The notes beneath the pieces were generated by a model, which worked only from the letters and a program-made list of their open reading frames with translations, had not been told where the DNA came from and did no database searches. A stretch of 64,000 nucleotides of DNA. Source: Isoetes taiwanensis (Eukaryota > Streptophyta > Lycopodiopsida > Isoetales > Isoetaceae). This document shows positions 21,593 to 34,172 of the stretch, in pieces. Where the stretch lies: contig JAJEKV010000159.1 in the NCBI GenBank assembly GCA_021234155.1, positions 1,139,971-1,203,970 on the forward strand, given 5' to 3'. The position numbers and the translations under genes were made by a program. How positions within the stretch are numbered: position 1 is the first letter of the stretch; the number at the start of each line of letters is the position of its first letter.

Positions 21593-23168
21593 TTAGACCC
21601 TAGGCTTTAAGACTGCACAGGCAGGGGTTCTCATGCACTGTACAATGCCAAATTCTTCAACCATATCCACATCCTCAGGTCCTTTTCCGTGTGGAATTTG
21701 CAGGTCATACTTCTGGAGCAAATTAGCAAGTATGAGCGTGGAGCTGAGAATAGCCATTCTAGCACCTGGGCAAGTCCTTCTACCTGCTCCAAAAGGTAAG
21801 AGACGAAAATCATAGCCCCTCATATCCACGTCTTCCTTCTCAAACCTCTCAGGAATGAATTGTTCAGGGTTTTCCCAGTTATCAGGGTCTCTATTGATGG
21901 CAAACACATTGACATGCACTGCCGTGTTAGCAGGTATGTCAAATCCAGCAATGTTACAGTCTTGGGTGCTGTAATGTGGCAGCATCATGGCTGTTGGTGG
22001 ATGGAGACGTAGGGTTTCCTTGTACACCCAGTTAAGATATGTTAACTTGTCAAGATCCTCTTCCTCCACGTCCCTTTGTCTTCCTACCACTAAATCAATC
22101 TCTTTTTGGACTCTGGCCTGTTTATCAGCATGTATGATGAGCTCGGCTATGGCCCACTCTGTGCTTCCTGCAATGGTGTCTGTTCCAGCAGCCATCATAT
22201 TCTGAATAATAAAGTCAAAGAGTAAAGTTAGCGTTAAGACACATGAGTTTGAACAACATAGAAGTTCAAGCATATAGGCCTATATCACATACCCATATCA
22301 TGTTCCCAACAGTGGGATCATCTATCTGATTGCTCTTGTTCAGCTGCAGAAGCGTGTTTACAAAGGACTCCTCAGATCCCAAATTTCTGCCTCTGTAATC
22401 TGCCAGAATTTTCTGGCTTATTCTATCCATGGTGCTCTTATACTGCTTAATGCTCTTTTCGTATCCATTCGAGTTCAGCTTCCGCAAGAAGGGAATAAAG
22501 TCTCCCAGGTTGAACAAGTTTCCAATCCTAAGTGTATCAGAAACAACTTGTTTAATTTCGTGAGCTTCAAATTTGTCTCCAGAATATTGGCTACCCATAA
22601 CCATTCTGGACATGTTATTCACCACAACATTCCAGAGATATTTTCTGATCACAACTGGAGTGGAATTTTGTGCAGGAGATTTGAGTTCCTCAATGAGTTT
22701 TGCAATGTTATCTTGCCTCGTTTGTTTGAATTTTTTGAGACTATTTGCACACAGCAATTCAGTGTTGGCAAGCTTTCGGTTTTCCTGCCATTGTTGGCCT
22801 AAAGGGCTCCATACCATGTCAACACCCGAAGAAATCATGATTTCAGAGAATACAGTTGGAGGCCTGGATGCCAAAACATTATCATGAGTTTTGAGAACCT
22901 CCTTGGCCAATTTGGAATTGGAAATGATGACATTGGGTAAGCTTCCCAGTCTGACTGTCATAATTGGCCCATATATTTTGGCCAAATCCTTCATAGATTT
23001 GTAGATTGGAGGCCTGAGGCTGAACAGGGATCCGAATACTGGAAGCCCAATAGGACCAGGAGGCATTCTATACTTCTTTTTTCTCATAAAAAAGAGGATG
23101 ATGATGGCTGCAGGGATGATCCAGGAGAGGAGAAACTTGGAAGCGGAGATGAGATGAAAAAGCGCCAT
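21593..23168 (-). CDS. Cytochrome P450, CYP71 clan (CYP98-like)
   Basis: This is a haem-thiolate monooxygenase of the ER membrane that takes electrons from NADPH-P450 reductase. Two exons, 22293-23168 and 21593-22201, are split by a 91-bp phase-0 intron (GTATGT..TTCAG). The 494-residue product has normal length. It shows an N-terminal membrane anchor (about residues 4-28), a basic stop-transfer RKKK, a PPGP hinge (36-39), an I-helix AAGTDT (296-301), the K-helix ETLR (354-357), PERF (409-412) and the haem loop FGAGRRTCPG with Cys436. The start at 23168 was preferred over an in-frame ATG at 23219 because it begins the hydrophobic anchor and sits about 55 bp below a TATA box. The wording around VHVN, RGYDFRLLPFGAGRR and EVL..HD recalls CYP98 (phenolic-ester 3'-hydroxylases), but substrate cannot be read from sequence. 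All key residues are present and it is likely functional. Confidence 0.93.
22202..22292 (-). other. P450 intron (91 bp)
   Basis: The donor GTATGT follows codon 292 (TGG) and the acceptor TTATTCAG precedes AAT ATG ATG GCT. It is phase 0, just before the I-helix Gly-Thr-Asp-Thr motif. Reading through it gives a stop codon after nine residues, which supports splicing. Confidence 0.9.
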
Positions 23169-23221
23169 GTCTGATACTCGCTGTTGATTTCTATATGATG
23201 CAGAGTCATATGAGAGCAAAG

Positions 23222-23229
23222 CTTATATA
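23222..23229 (-). promoter_or_regulatory. TATA box of the P450 gene
   Basis: TATATAAG on the minus strand lies 54-61 bp upstream of the chosen ATG. This would give a 5' untranslated leader of only about 25-30 nt. A second TATA-like string lies just upstream (about 23231-23238). Confidence 0.6.
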
Positions 23230-23335
23230 GGTATATATCAGAGCAACCTTGGAAGGAGCAGCAGAAAGTTATCAGGGTGAGAAAGCTATTGTTGCACAAA
23301 CTTCTGGACAACTTGGAACTGGTCAGAAATACATG

Positions 23336-24885
23336 TGTTATATCCGTGTATTCTATTCACTAAAAACAAAGATGTTCCCAATGTCAACGTCAAGAAGCTC
23401 CAACGTAAGATACCTGCCTTCTTCTAGGCAAACCAATCGAAGTTCTAGGCCTAATCATAAAAAATTAAACTGGAGAAACCGACAAGAGATATAGAAACTC
23501 AACTATTATTTTAATATTGATATAAGAGTTCATCGAATCCGTTGACAAAATGACATCCTTGCTTATTCTTCACTACAAGCTCTAGTTCATTTGTCAAAGG
23601 ACATTAAAGTCAGCATCACAACCATCTCCACATAGAAAGACTATTTGCATGACGTTCTTGGCTCTAGGCTAGTTCAATTGTCAAAGGATTTTAGTACAAA
23701 TCAGCCTCACATTAAATATACAAGACAGGCCATTTACATGATATTTTTGGCATGGAATAGGGTGACCTAGACAAAGCCGAAGCCTGTTGACATGCTGTCA
23801 TGTAAGTGGTCTTGCCAAGAATGTTTTCCATACCATTGAGTCGTCCACGTGGCAACATCTCATAAAATGATAGGGCAGAATGGATATTAAGTGGTTTTTA
23901 TGATGTTAGATAGTCATCTGCAAGGACTATCACAAAATGATGATGCACAAATGCACGACCACATTTTGGATCTTAAAAAATGTAAATATCTCTAGTGTAA
24001 GTGCTCTATTAGCTTATTGATTGAATATGCAATTTCACTAAGAACATATTACCTTATTACCTTATATCCGTGTACTGTATTTTCTTCACGAAAAATAGAT
24101 ATATTGCTATGGTCAACGTCAAGAAGCTTCAAGGTAAGACACTTACCTCCTTCTAGGCAAAACCTTCGTCACTGTAGGAGAAATCAACTAAACTTCTAGG
24201 CCTAAGCATAAAAATTGACGGAGAACTGACAAGAGATTGTTAATTGTATTGTTAATATCCAATCTGTTGACAAAATTGCATGTCTGGTCATTCTACACTA
24301 CATTTTCTATTTCATTTGTCAAAGGATTTTAAAGTCACTAGCCCCACACCATCTCAACATAGAAAGACCACTTACATGACATTCTTGGCATGGGAACGGG
24401 GTGACATGCTCTAGTTCATTTGTCAAAGGATTTTACTACAAGTCAGCCCCACACCATCTCCACAATTCATATACAAGATAGGCCTAGAAATAAAGTGTTG
24501 TACACAAGCATAAGCTCGTTGACATACCCTATCACCCTATTAGCTAGGCCTGCCTGTTATCTTGCTCTAGACCTCCAAATACACTCTAGAGAATATTCTT
24601 CTTGTTAGTGGTATCATCGATCCCTTTCATCTAGATTGCAAGCTAGACTCTAGATAATAATCCCCTTGCACAAATCAACTTGTGATGAGGTTGAGAAATC
24701 CATTATTAGACGGACTTCTAGACAACTTGGAATAGGTCAAAGTTAGATGAGGTGAATTCATGTATTTCATTGTGTTTACGTGGAAAAAAAACAAAGATGT
24801 TCTAGTGTCCTCTCCAATGTCAACATCAAGAAGCTCCAATGTCAAATACCTGACCTAAGGGTGGTTGATTTTGTCCATCAATATC
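23336..24885. repeat. Repeat T, copy 1 (internally tandem)
   Basis: It matches 32604-34172 along most of its length. Internally it is made of diverged units of about 720 bp: 'caacgtcaagaagct(c/t)caa' appears at 23385 and 24115, and a third, weaker start at about 24822. Within each unit the phrase 'catttgtcaaaggatttta' recurs. It begins only about 110 bp upstream of the P450 TATA box, so it forms the distal promoter region. No coding potential. Confidence 0.75.
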
Positions 24886-26380
24886 TAGCATAATAACAGG
24901 GGGTTTCTTTTGTATTTTTGTACACTTTTTTCAATGGTTTTTATATGATTTGGTGGCCGTATTACATGAGGTGTACTAATTGGTACATCTAGAGTGTGCG
25001 AGGTATTAGCATGCAACTTGTGCTAATTTTTTTTTTCCTTTCTTAATGGTCAAGAATCAAAGGGCTTACAACAAAAGCCCTCTTTAAAAAAGACGAGATT
25101 GAATGGCTTACAATAAAAGCCCTTTTCAAAAAGTAAAAAATAAAAATAAAAATAAAAAAAAAAAAAAAAATAGAACCTTTACCCTTGCTGTGAAACCCTA
25201 GGCGCCATGTAGCGCAGCTTTTCACCGACAACACAATTTCTAGCATGATCCAGGACTCCGTTTTAGGTAAGGCTTATTGCGTTGGAAAGCTCTCTCCAGG
25301 AGCCCATCTATGGTTACGTTTTCCATGTCAAAACAGTCCTGTTACGGCCGGTTTTGGTAGGGTTTGCAGTATTGCCAAAGGGAAAGAAGCAGTGTCTTTC
25401 AAATGATTGTCCCTAATGTGACGGATGGATTTGAAGCGCCATTTGGCTTGGCTTATCCGAGTTTGCGTGATGGTTTTGTTGCTTGCATGGGCTTCGACCG
25501 CACATGATTCTAAGATTGTTGGGCTCTTGCAAAGCCGAAGAGAAGCCTTTACTATCTTTCTCGTCATCCGCATTCAATCTGTATAAAACACCATGGCAGC
25601 TCAAACCCCCGGGTTATTTCTTTCGACCAACAAGATTCACAACAGCCCATGTCGATTTCACCGAGGTAACTATTGGACTCAAATCCTTTTCTTTAATGGC
25701 ATTAAGAATTTGCTGCAGGCCTATCCCAGCCAGCATCCTCTCAAAGTTCCAGCTTCCTATTCAAATCATATTGTGAAGTTTTGCTCCAAAAGGGCTTCCA
25801 CAAAAATAAGATGTTTATTTCTTACTTTTGCTCGCAGCAGAATAAAACACATTAGATAGTTTATGCCACAAAGTGCAATGAAAGATTTTCAGAAGCTGTG
25901 ATACAAAGCTTGTAGTTATATTTGCTGGTTCATGCCACAGATCTTGAAATTGGCAAAATTATGGATAATCTTGATTTCATCTTATTATATTTCTCATTGT
26001 CTTTGTTAGATTTATGAGTTTGATCTTAAAAAGATCTGCAAATGGTCTGATTACATATAAACCTGCTCAGATAAGCTTTTCTGTTGCCTTGCGATAGAAG
26101 TATCCATTGGTTTATCTTTCAAATCCGGTTAAATTTTTGTTGTGGATGTTCTTACATACCAATAGGCACATCATGAAGATGATTTGTGCCAAGATTTTGG
26201 TCTGTAGTGCAAAGGCATTACATGTGTATTGCTAAAGTTTCATAAACACTGTCTTCAATCTCAATTTTAGGTATAAGCATTTCAGAAGTGTTGGCAAACA
26301 AATAGCTCTGTCCCATTGAGATAGCAGGAACTTAATCTAGAAAGCATCCCACGACAACAAGTGGCCAACTGTCTAGGACA
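24886..26380. other. No gene confirmed; A-rich run and coding-like patch
   Basis: An A-rich run lies at 25132-25161. Between 25330 and 25800 both strands carry medium-length open frames. The minus strand has frames of 81 and 63 codons and a short one reading MLAGIGLQQILNAIK, separated by stops, which may be a degraded exon or retrocopy. I do not recognise a family. Confidence 0.4.
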
Positions 26381-26399
26381 ACAAGTGACGTCAAGAAGC
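26381..26399. repeat. Left target-site duplication of LINE A
   Basis: ACAAGTGACGTCAAGAAGC, identical to 32596-32614, 19 of 19 bases. Confidence 0.95.
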
Positions 26400-26471
26400 G
26401 ATTTGCTCAGATGAACCAAAAATGAACCTTACGGATGGAAGTAGGAAGATGGCGATAGTGGCAGCGCCAAC

Positions 26472-28713
26472 GTGAGGCGGCGGTTTCAGATGCCGGCAAC
26501 AACCGACCTGGCTATGGCTACTTCGAACTCAGGAACAGCTTCGGCGGCGCCCAAGCGGATCCCCAAGCTTGCACGGCAGCACCAGCAGATGCGATCTGCT
26601 GCTTCGGCTTCCTCTGACCCTGTTTTACCTGTTTTAGCCTCACCGGCTGCTTCACCCAGAAGCGGTGGTAGCCTTGCTGCTGTAGTCCAAGGTGCACAAT
26701 CCAATCCGGCTGCATCTGCCTCTTCTAACCCTACGGCTTCCCTTGTGTTGGTATCACCGCCTGTTTCGCCTGGAAGCGATGGCAGCCATCCTGGCTTAGT
26801 ACCCAGCCCAGGTTTACAACCGAATAAGGCAGACGCGGGTGCTCTGGAGTTGGATCGGAATAATAGGTCTACAGTGGCGGTGGATGCTCACCTGGGGCAG
26901 ATCGGCTCTGGGATCTTGGGGTTTTCATCTCCCGTGATGTCAAATATGCAGAATCTAGGAGCTGCGGAAAACCTTGATGGCGGATTCATGCTGCAATCTG
27001 CAGCTGGATCCTTCTTGCAACGGACTGGCCGGGTACTGGATGGTCCACATGGAGAGGTGCCCATGGTGGGCATGACACAGGGTAAAGAGGAGGAGCATCT
27101 AACAGGTAGCCAGGAGGCTGGGTTGGTTAGGCTTGTGGCGATGGAGGTGGTTGGCATGGAGTCGGGTTGCGGGATGGGTGGTCCTTCTGATAACCTGCCT
27201 GTAGACACACTAAACGGCATGCCTTCAGAGGTGCCAAGCAGCATGCCCCCTTTGGAAACAGCCACTCCTTTTCGTCAATCATCACCTGCCCCGGCGTTAC
27301 CGGATGATCCTTTCTCTGTGGTTATGCCTTCGGCTGATGGGTTGCCGAGGGATAAAGAGGCAAATCCTAGGATGCGGACGGATGGTGGGCAGGGGACATC
27401 CTCTGTAGGCCTTGCTTGGCGTACCAATGACACTGTGAATAGGCTTTCACGCCCTCGCTTTTCTGAATGGATACGACAAACGGTGGCTCCGGCCAATTCT
27501 CCAAGGATGGAGGAAGCTCTGGCATTTCTGGATCAGCATAATAAGAGGGAGCTTCGGGTGGATCCCAGTAGTCCGCCTCCTCATGTAGTTGAGGTGGATC
27601 ACCAACAGCACCTGAGGTCCATCTCGAACTTGGTGTCTTGTTCGGTCTTGGTGTATTATACTGGAATTTTGGACACGAGAAGGGTCGGTGGGTGGTTGCA
27701 GGCTCACTTCAAACGTGTGGGCCTTCCATCGTTCCAATCCCTAAAATTTGTGGGTAATAATTTCTTTCTTCTTATGTTTGACGGGCCAGTGGCAGTGGAG
27801 CGTGTCATTAGTCGAGGTGTGGATCTCATGTGGGGGAATTATTTGATCTATCAACACTATACTCCTGGTGTTAGTGCTCGGAGCCTCTCGACGTTAAAGA
27901 TTCCCTGTTGGTTTCAAGTTCTAGATCTTCCAGCGGACATGTTGCTCCCGGAGTTCATGATCGCGATTGCTAATGGGTTAGGTGCGCATCTCGCATTCCA
28001 TTGTTCGTGCGCCCAAGATACGTGTTGCTCACCGGGCCGGATAGGCCGATTGCCGTCTTCCGTGGTGGTCAAGAGTGGAGATTGGTTCTTCGGTTCCCTC
28101 TCGGGCTTCTAAATGGCGTGGAGATTCAAAGAATATTTCACGCACTTCAAGTCTTTAGGAGGGCTCTATTCGAAGCAGCGCCCCTTCTCGGTGGCGAGGG
28201 TCCTAGGGATTGAGTTGACCTCGTGCGTGTTCCCCCTCCTTTCGGTGCTCACCTCCATGGTCCCTCGACTGCGGTGGTGCGCTCATGGTAGGCGCGACAA
28301 TTATTACTCACCACTTGCACTGCCGGTTGGCCGGGGAGGGGCTTGCGTTGGCAGGCCAGATGGAGGTATCTGATTGTGTCACTAAGAAGTTGCAGCACAT
28401 TCAACAGCTTCAAGAACGAGCGGGCGGGGCGATCTTCACATTTGCGTCTTGGGAGTAGCAGGTTACGTCCATCCGGTACACCGGTAAGGCGGACTTCGAT
28501 ATCACTTTGAGAATAATGGGGATGGATGTTGATAAGGGCGCTTCGCCATTAATGATCGTGGGCGATAATTTGAGCTGGCGGAGTTCACTTTGTCTGGAGA
28601 ATCCACTTGCGCTCGTGCCATATGAGTCGGAGCCTGGTCCTGTGTCGTCTCCGAGACGGGGGAGGAAGAAGAAGCAACGTAGGAGTCCGCCTCCTGGCAT
28701 TATGAATGGATAA
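26472..28713 (+). pseudogene. LINE A ORF1 (nucleic-acid-binding protein), frameshifted
   Basis: An uninterrupted frame runs from 26472 to a stop at 28110-28112 (546 codons). The first 320 or so residues are a low-complexity Pro/Ser/Ala-rich region. A folded segment from about residue 335 follows (RPRFSEWIRQTV, VGGWLQAHFKRVGLPSF, GNNFFLLMFDG, then IPCWFQVLDLP) and reads as the DUF4283 domain found in plant LINE ORF1 proteins. A frameshift follows, and the C-terminal part continues in other frames. The frame at 28507-28713 ends in a basic tail (RRGRKKKQRR). Its stop overlaps the ORF2 start by 8 bp, the arrangement expected of an intact ancestor. The protein would coat the LINE RNA in the RNP. 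Confidence 0.8.
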
Positions 28714-31700
28714 GAAGGTTTTGAGTTGGAATGTGCGCGGCATCCGCTCGTCACCGAGCAAGCGCACGAGGGTTGCCTTGGCCATCCGTAAGATTGATCC
28801 GGATATTCTGTGTCTTCAGGAGCATAAGTGTCATAAGGGAGACACTCGCACGCTTTTAGACATGTTTGGTCCGCAATACGCCGGCCTTGTTTGTTTTCCG
28901 CCGGCTTGTCCAGAGGGGGGTCCGCTATTGCATGGAAGATGAGTGTTCAGGTCACATATACCCTTGCTGACCGCTGGGGCAGATGGGTTATTATTAAGTG
29001 GATGGAAGGTGGGCAAGAATGGGGGATTGTGAATGTCTATGCCCATAATAATGCGCGGCAGAGAGGGGCATTATGGGCATCTTTGCGAAATAAGGTCGGT
29101 CGCTTGGGTACCGGAGTGGGTTCTTCTTTGGGCGATTTCAATATGGTGGAGGTGACTCATGATAGGTGCGGCCGGGGTTCTGAGGTAGTACAAGGTTTTG
29201 AACGAGAGCAATGGTTACTGTTGTTGGATTCCCTTCATCTCGTTGAGTCTGTGGGCGATGGCACCTTCACATGGTGCAATCAATTGGACGAGGGCGGCCG
29301 TGCATATGCTCGACATGATAGATGCTATGTCAACACCCGTGCAATGGACACGGCGCCTCAACTCAAGCGAATAATATTCTCTCTCGCGAGGTCTCGACCA
29401 TACACCACGCCTAATTTCGCAAGCTTCGCTGCGGTGTGAGACCGACGAGAACGGTCTTCAAGCTAAACACTAGGTTCTTGAAGGACGAGGACTTCACCTG
29501 GGAGTGTCGGCGGATTTGGTTTCGCATCTTTCGGGATAACTTCGGGATGTCTGGTATGATAAAGGCTTTAGCGGCTGTTAAGTCATTTGCAAAGTCTTGG
29601 GGAGAATCTTGGTAAAGCAGAGGCGTGAGTCCTTAGATGCCTTATATCGTGAGTCGGAAACTCTTAGCGAGGGGCCTCGACCGGGCGTGGAGAATGAGAT
29701 ATTGCGCCTCATTGCGGCCGGACGAAGTCGAGAAGAGCCGCATTGCAAGGGTGAAGGCGGGGTCACTTGGTCGAGGGAAGGCGACACTAATTCCGAATGT
29801 TCTTCGGGGCAGCTCGGCCGTAAGAAATATGCGGCATCAATGTCGCCGTTGAAGTTGTGTCCGATGGTCGGTTTTGCGCTTTTACTGCGGAAATCAAAGA
29901 GTTCGCATTTCAGCACTTCTCTCACTTTTTTCGTGAAAGGACGTTTCCGCATCGTGGACGCCTTAGAAGAAGTTGTTGTCGCCAAGATCTCCTCTGTAAG
30001 ATCTCGACCGAAAGCAACGTCGGCGGGTAAACGCCACTCACTAAACAGATCCGGAGGAGGCTTGTCGCGCTTTGGCTCCCCCACAAATGCCCCGGCCTGG
30101 ACGGCATCCCCATTGAGTTTTCAAGGAGTATTGGGAGTGGCTAGGGGACTCGGTGTTCTGAGACGTACCAAGATCTCTTGGGTGCGGATGCTCTAGACTA
30201 TAGACTCAACACGGCGGGCTGCATCTCCTTAATTCCCAAGGTGAAAAATCCGGTGTCTATCATCGACCGGGCGTCCGACACGTTGTTATCCTCAGATATA
30301 AGATAATTGCGAAGGCCCTTTCCATGAGGCTTCAAATCGTCCCGCAGAGGCTATTAATCCAATGCAATGGGGGTTCATTCCGGGCCGCCAAATTCTTAAT
30401 AATGTTGCGGCTTTTGAGGGTGTACATTGGGCACGGAAAAACAGTCAGCGGATAGTCTATCCGTCTGGATTTTGCAAAGGCGTATGACAGCGTCCGCTGG
30501 GATTTCTTGAAGAGAATGATGCTGGCCTTGGGGTGTGGAGAGAGCTTTACCGCAGTCGTTTTGAAACTCCTTACTTCAGCTAGAGCCTCTGTACTCTGCC
30601 ATGGTGAGTCTTCTCCGATCTTCAGGGTTGGCCGGGGAATTCGCCAGGGTTGCCCACTGGCTCCGTACTTATTCACCATTGTTGCGGAAGCCCTTTCTCA
30701 GTTGCTGCTCTCTGCTTTGGATGCGGGGGTCATAGAAGGTCTGCGGATGGCGGATGGCTCGCAACAAATTGGCAGTCAGTATGCCGACGACTCCTTCTTG
30801 TTTTTGCAAGCTGATGAGGTGAATTTAACAAACACGAAAGAGCTGCTGGACACATTTTCTATTGCTTCCGGGTGTTTAATGAATTGGACAAAGTGTTCTG
30901 CGCTGTGGCCGTTATCAGAGCCAGCACCTGCCATTTTGTCTGGCTTTCCCTGGCAGGTGCAGCCGCAGGGTACGTGTTCTAGGCTTTTGGGTATCCCGTT
31001 TGGCATGGATATTTCCGCCTCAAGCATCTGGGAGGATATCCTGGTTGGGCTGCGTCGACATCTTAATTGGTGGAAGGGTGGGAAGCTATCAATGGCTGGC
31101 AGAATTACAGTGGCAAAGTCCGTTTTGTGTTCGACGCATATCTACATGGCATCTATTATTTTAGCGCCAGAGAGTAAGATGCAGGAAATTTCCGCCATTA
31201 TCCGTAACTTTGTTTGGGGAGGCAATGAGGAAGGCGCGGTGGTCAAGGTTGCGTGGTGGAAGTGTGTGCGGCCCAAGTCTGCGGGTGGGTTGGGAATTTT
31301 GGACCTGTCTCTCCATAGCAAGGTCCTCATTTCGAAGTTCATTTATGGTATACTTAGGGAGGAGGTTGACTCCCCTGGTATGGTACTGCTCCTCCAGTCT
31401 CTGTCATACTCTGTGGTTTTTCATAAGCCATCTGTTGTGGCGCGACTCCCCTGGGCGCTATTTTCAGATATTAAGCCTTACGTCAATGCCTCTCCCTTTC
31501 TGAGGGGTCTGTTGCGGGCATGGGAACAGGTTCGCCCATTATTTGAGATAGATGCCTCCAGCTGCATCCAGTTGACCTCATCGCCATGGTGGATCCCCCT
31601 TGCCCCGGGCGCGGGGCCGCCTATATTGGCGTCCTATGTGGACCCACGGGTTCAGCGTAGATGGTCCCAGCGAGGCGTTTCTTCAGTGGGGGACTGGTAT

Positions 31701-32473
31701 CTTGATGGCGGTTAGGCCTTAGCATTTGTTTGGAGACAGTTTGGGCTAAAAAGAATGCGACATGGTCATCACGGGTCCGTGTGGCGAGTAATCTTCCTTT
31801 GCATCCTCCCAGGGGGCCGAATTAGGGTATGGTGTGACCCAAGGATTGTGCCTGATAACTTTGTTAAGACTTGTTATGAGCTTCTGGCTATTCAAGATGA
31901 ATTACCTCCCCCGAATGGCTGGGTGTTACAAGTGCCAGGCGATGACTGGGGCCAGATGTGGAAGTGGGTGTGGAATCCAATATCGCCACCCAAGACCCGC
32001 ACATTGCTATGGCAAATAGTGCACCGGTCTTTACGGGTAAATACTTGGGTCCACAGGATTAAGCCGTTCATCAGTGAACTATGTCCGATGTGTGGCAGCT
32101 CTGCTGAGACCTTGGAGCACTGCTTGTTTTTATGCGCAGAGATTCAGCATCTTTGGCGGTGGGTTGGCGTTTGTTTCATACCTCTCTTGATGTCAAGAGG
32201 TTCTTTTTGGGTATATATCCTAGGAGTTGGCCCGGCGTTAGAAGCTAGCCTTCCATCTCGTAAAAGCATGGTTGCTCACGGTTTATTTGGAAGAGAGGCG
32301 TATGAAGGTGTTTAGGAATGAAGAGGCGTGCCACGGTATACTCATCCCTACGGAGGTCTGGACTTTATCTTTCATACTTGGCCTCCACTCGGAAGGAGCA
32401 GTTTAAGGCAGCGATTTGGCAAAACACTCTTCATATAGTTGATAGTTATGGTGTATTCATCCCGTATGGGTAA
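28706..32473 (+). pseudogene. LINE A ORF2 (endonuclease, RT, zf-RVT), broken
   Basis: It starts at ATG 28706 with the endonuclease motif LSWNVRG and the catalytic LQEHK. After a frameshift near 28900 it continues with SLGDFNMV, FTWCNQ and a degraded GLDHTP in place of the usual SDH. RT block 1 is read from two frames near 30360-30510 (GFIPGRQIL, LDFAKAYDSVRWDF). The long frame 30507-31715 then gives RQGCPLAPYLF and the catalytic QYADDS. The frame 31755-32315 holds zf-RVT: WNPISPPKTRTLLWQI, then CPMCGSSAETLEHCLFLC. The last frame ends at 32473. At least four frame changes separate these parts, so no functional protein can be made. Confidence 0.9.
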
Positions 32474-32595
32474 TTGATTTTTGCGGTATCAGGGTTGCTA
32501 TGCAAGCATGCTTGCTTGCGTAGGTGTACCTATATCGCTCTTCATGTACTTCTTTATTGTTAATTAATTAATTTTATCCCTCAAAAAAAAAAAAA

Positions 32596-32614
32596 ACAAG
32601 TGACGTCAAGAAGC
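32596..32614. repeat. Right target-site duplication of LINE A
   Basis: Second copy of the 19-bp sequence at 26381-26399. It continues directly into repeat T copy 2. Confidence 0.95.
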
Positions 32615-34172
32615 TCCAACGTAAGATACCTGCCGCCTTCTAGGCAAAGCCTTAGTCACTATTGGAGAAAAACCAATCGAACTTCTAGGCCTAATCATAA
32701 AAAATTGAACTGGAGAAACTGACAAGAGATATAGAACTCAACTATTATTTTAATATTGATAAGAGTTCATCGAATCCGTTGACAAAAGGACATCCCTGAT
32801 TATTCTTCACTACAAGCTCTAGTTCATTTGTCAAAAAACTTTAAAGTCGGCACCACAACTACTTGCTTGACATTCTTGGCTCTAGTTCAATTGCCAAAGG
32901 ATTTTATTACAAATCAACCCCACATTAAGTATACAAGACAGGCCATTTGCATGATAATTTTGACATGGAATAGGGTGACGTACACAAAGCCGAAGCCGTT
33001 GACATCGCTGTCATGTAAGTGGTCTTAGCAATAATGTTTTCCTTACCATTGAGTCGTCTATTTCTGTTTTGTGCCACGTGCATAAATCCAACTGTTGAGG
33101 CCAAGAATGTTCGTAAATAAAGATCCTTGGAATGGGGACATTGCCACATGGCAACATCTCATAGGATGATAGGGCAGAATGGGTACTAAGTGGTTTTATG
33201 ATGTTAGATAGTCATCGATGGGACTATCACATAATAATGATGCACAAATGCACGACCATTTTTTGGATCTCAAAAAAAAAAAAAAGGCAAATATCTCTAG
33301 TACAAATTGATTATGCAATTTCACTAAGGACATATTACCTTATTACTTTATATCCGTGTACTGTATTTTGTTCACTAAAAACAGATATGTTGCCATGGTC
33401 AACGTCAAGAAGCTTCAAGGTAAGACACTTACCTCCTTCTAAGCAAAACCTTTGTCATTGTAGGAGAAATCAATTAAACTTCTAGGTCTAAATTAACGGA
33501 GAACTGGCGAGATTTATAGAAATTCAACTTCTATTTTTGTTAATTGTGTTGTTAAGATCCAATCTATTGACAAAATGGCATGCCTGGTCATTCTATGCTA
33601 CATTCTCTATTTCATTTGTCAAAGGATTTTAAAGTCAGCCCCACACCATCTCAAATAGAAAGACCACTTACATGACATTCTTGGGATGGGAATGGGACGA
33701 CATGCTCTAGTTCATTTGTCAAAGGATTTTACTACAAGTCATCTCCACACCATCTCCACATTCCGTATACAAGACAGGCCTAGAAATAGGATGATACACA
33801 CAAGTAGAAGCTCGTTGACATACCCTATCACCCTATTAGTTGGGCCTGCGTGTTATCTTGCTCTAGACCTCCAAATACACTCTAGAGAATATTCCCCTTG
33901 TTAGTGGTATCATCGATCCCTTTCATCTAGACTGCAAATTAGACTCTAGATAATAATCCCTTTGCACATATCATTTTGTGATGAGATTGAGAAATCCATT
34001 ATTAGACGAACTTCTAGACAACTTGGAATAGGTCAAAATTAGATGAGGTGACTTCATGTATTTCGTTGTGTACTTGGAAAAAAAATTGTTCAAGTGTCAG
34101 CTCCAATGTCAACATCAAAAAGCTCCAATGTCAATTACTTGACTCAAATGTGGTTGATTTTGTCATCAATAT
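32604..34172. repeat. Repeat T, copy 2
   Basis: It aligns with 23387-24885 from 'acgtcaagaagctccaac' onward. It has local insertions (for example about 33055-33125) and an A-run at 33273-33285. It has the same two-unit internal structure. LINE A sits exactly at its left end, so this copy's former upstream neighbour is now 6.2 kb away. Confidence 0.75.

Larger units (their letters stand above)
26400..32595 (+). mobile_element. LINE A, near full-length non-LTR retrotransposon
   Basis: The 6.2-kb element is bounded by a perfect 19-bp target duplication (ACAAGTGACGTCAAGAAGC at 26381-26399 and 32596-32614) and ends in an A-tail (32583-32595). ORF1 carries a DUF4283-type domain. ORF2 carries apurinic-type endonuclease, reverse transcriptase and a C-terminal zf-RVT zinc finger. 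The order and the ORF1/ORF2 overlap match plant L1-clade LINEs. Several frameshifts and stops make it inactive. It is inserted at the left edge of repeat T copy 2. Confidence 0.93.

Noticed and set aside
29578-30196. 168- and 199-codon ORFs on opposite strands in LINE A
   Set aside because: They lie in the frameshifted linker between endonuclease and RT of LINE A; no independent motif.
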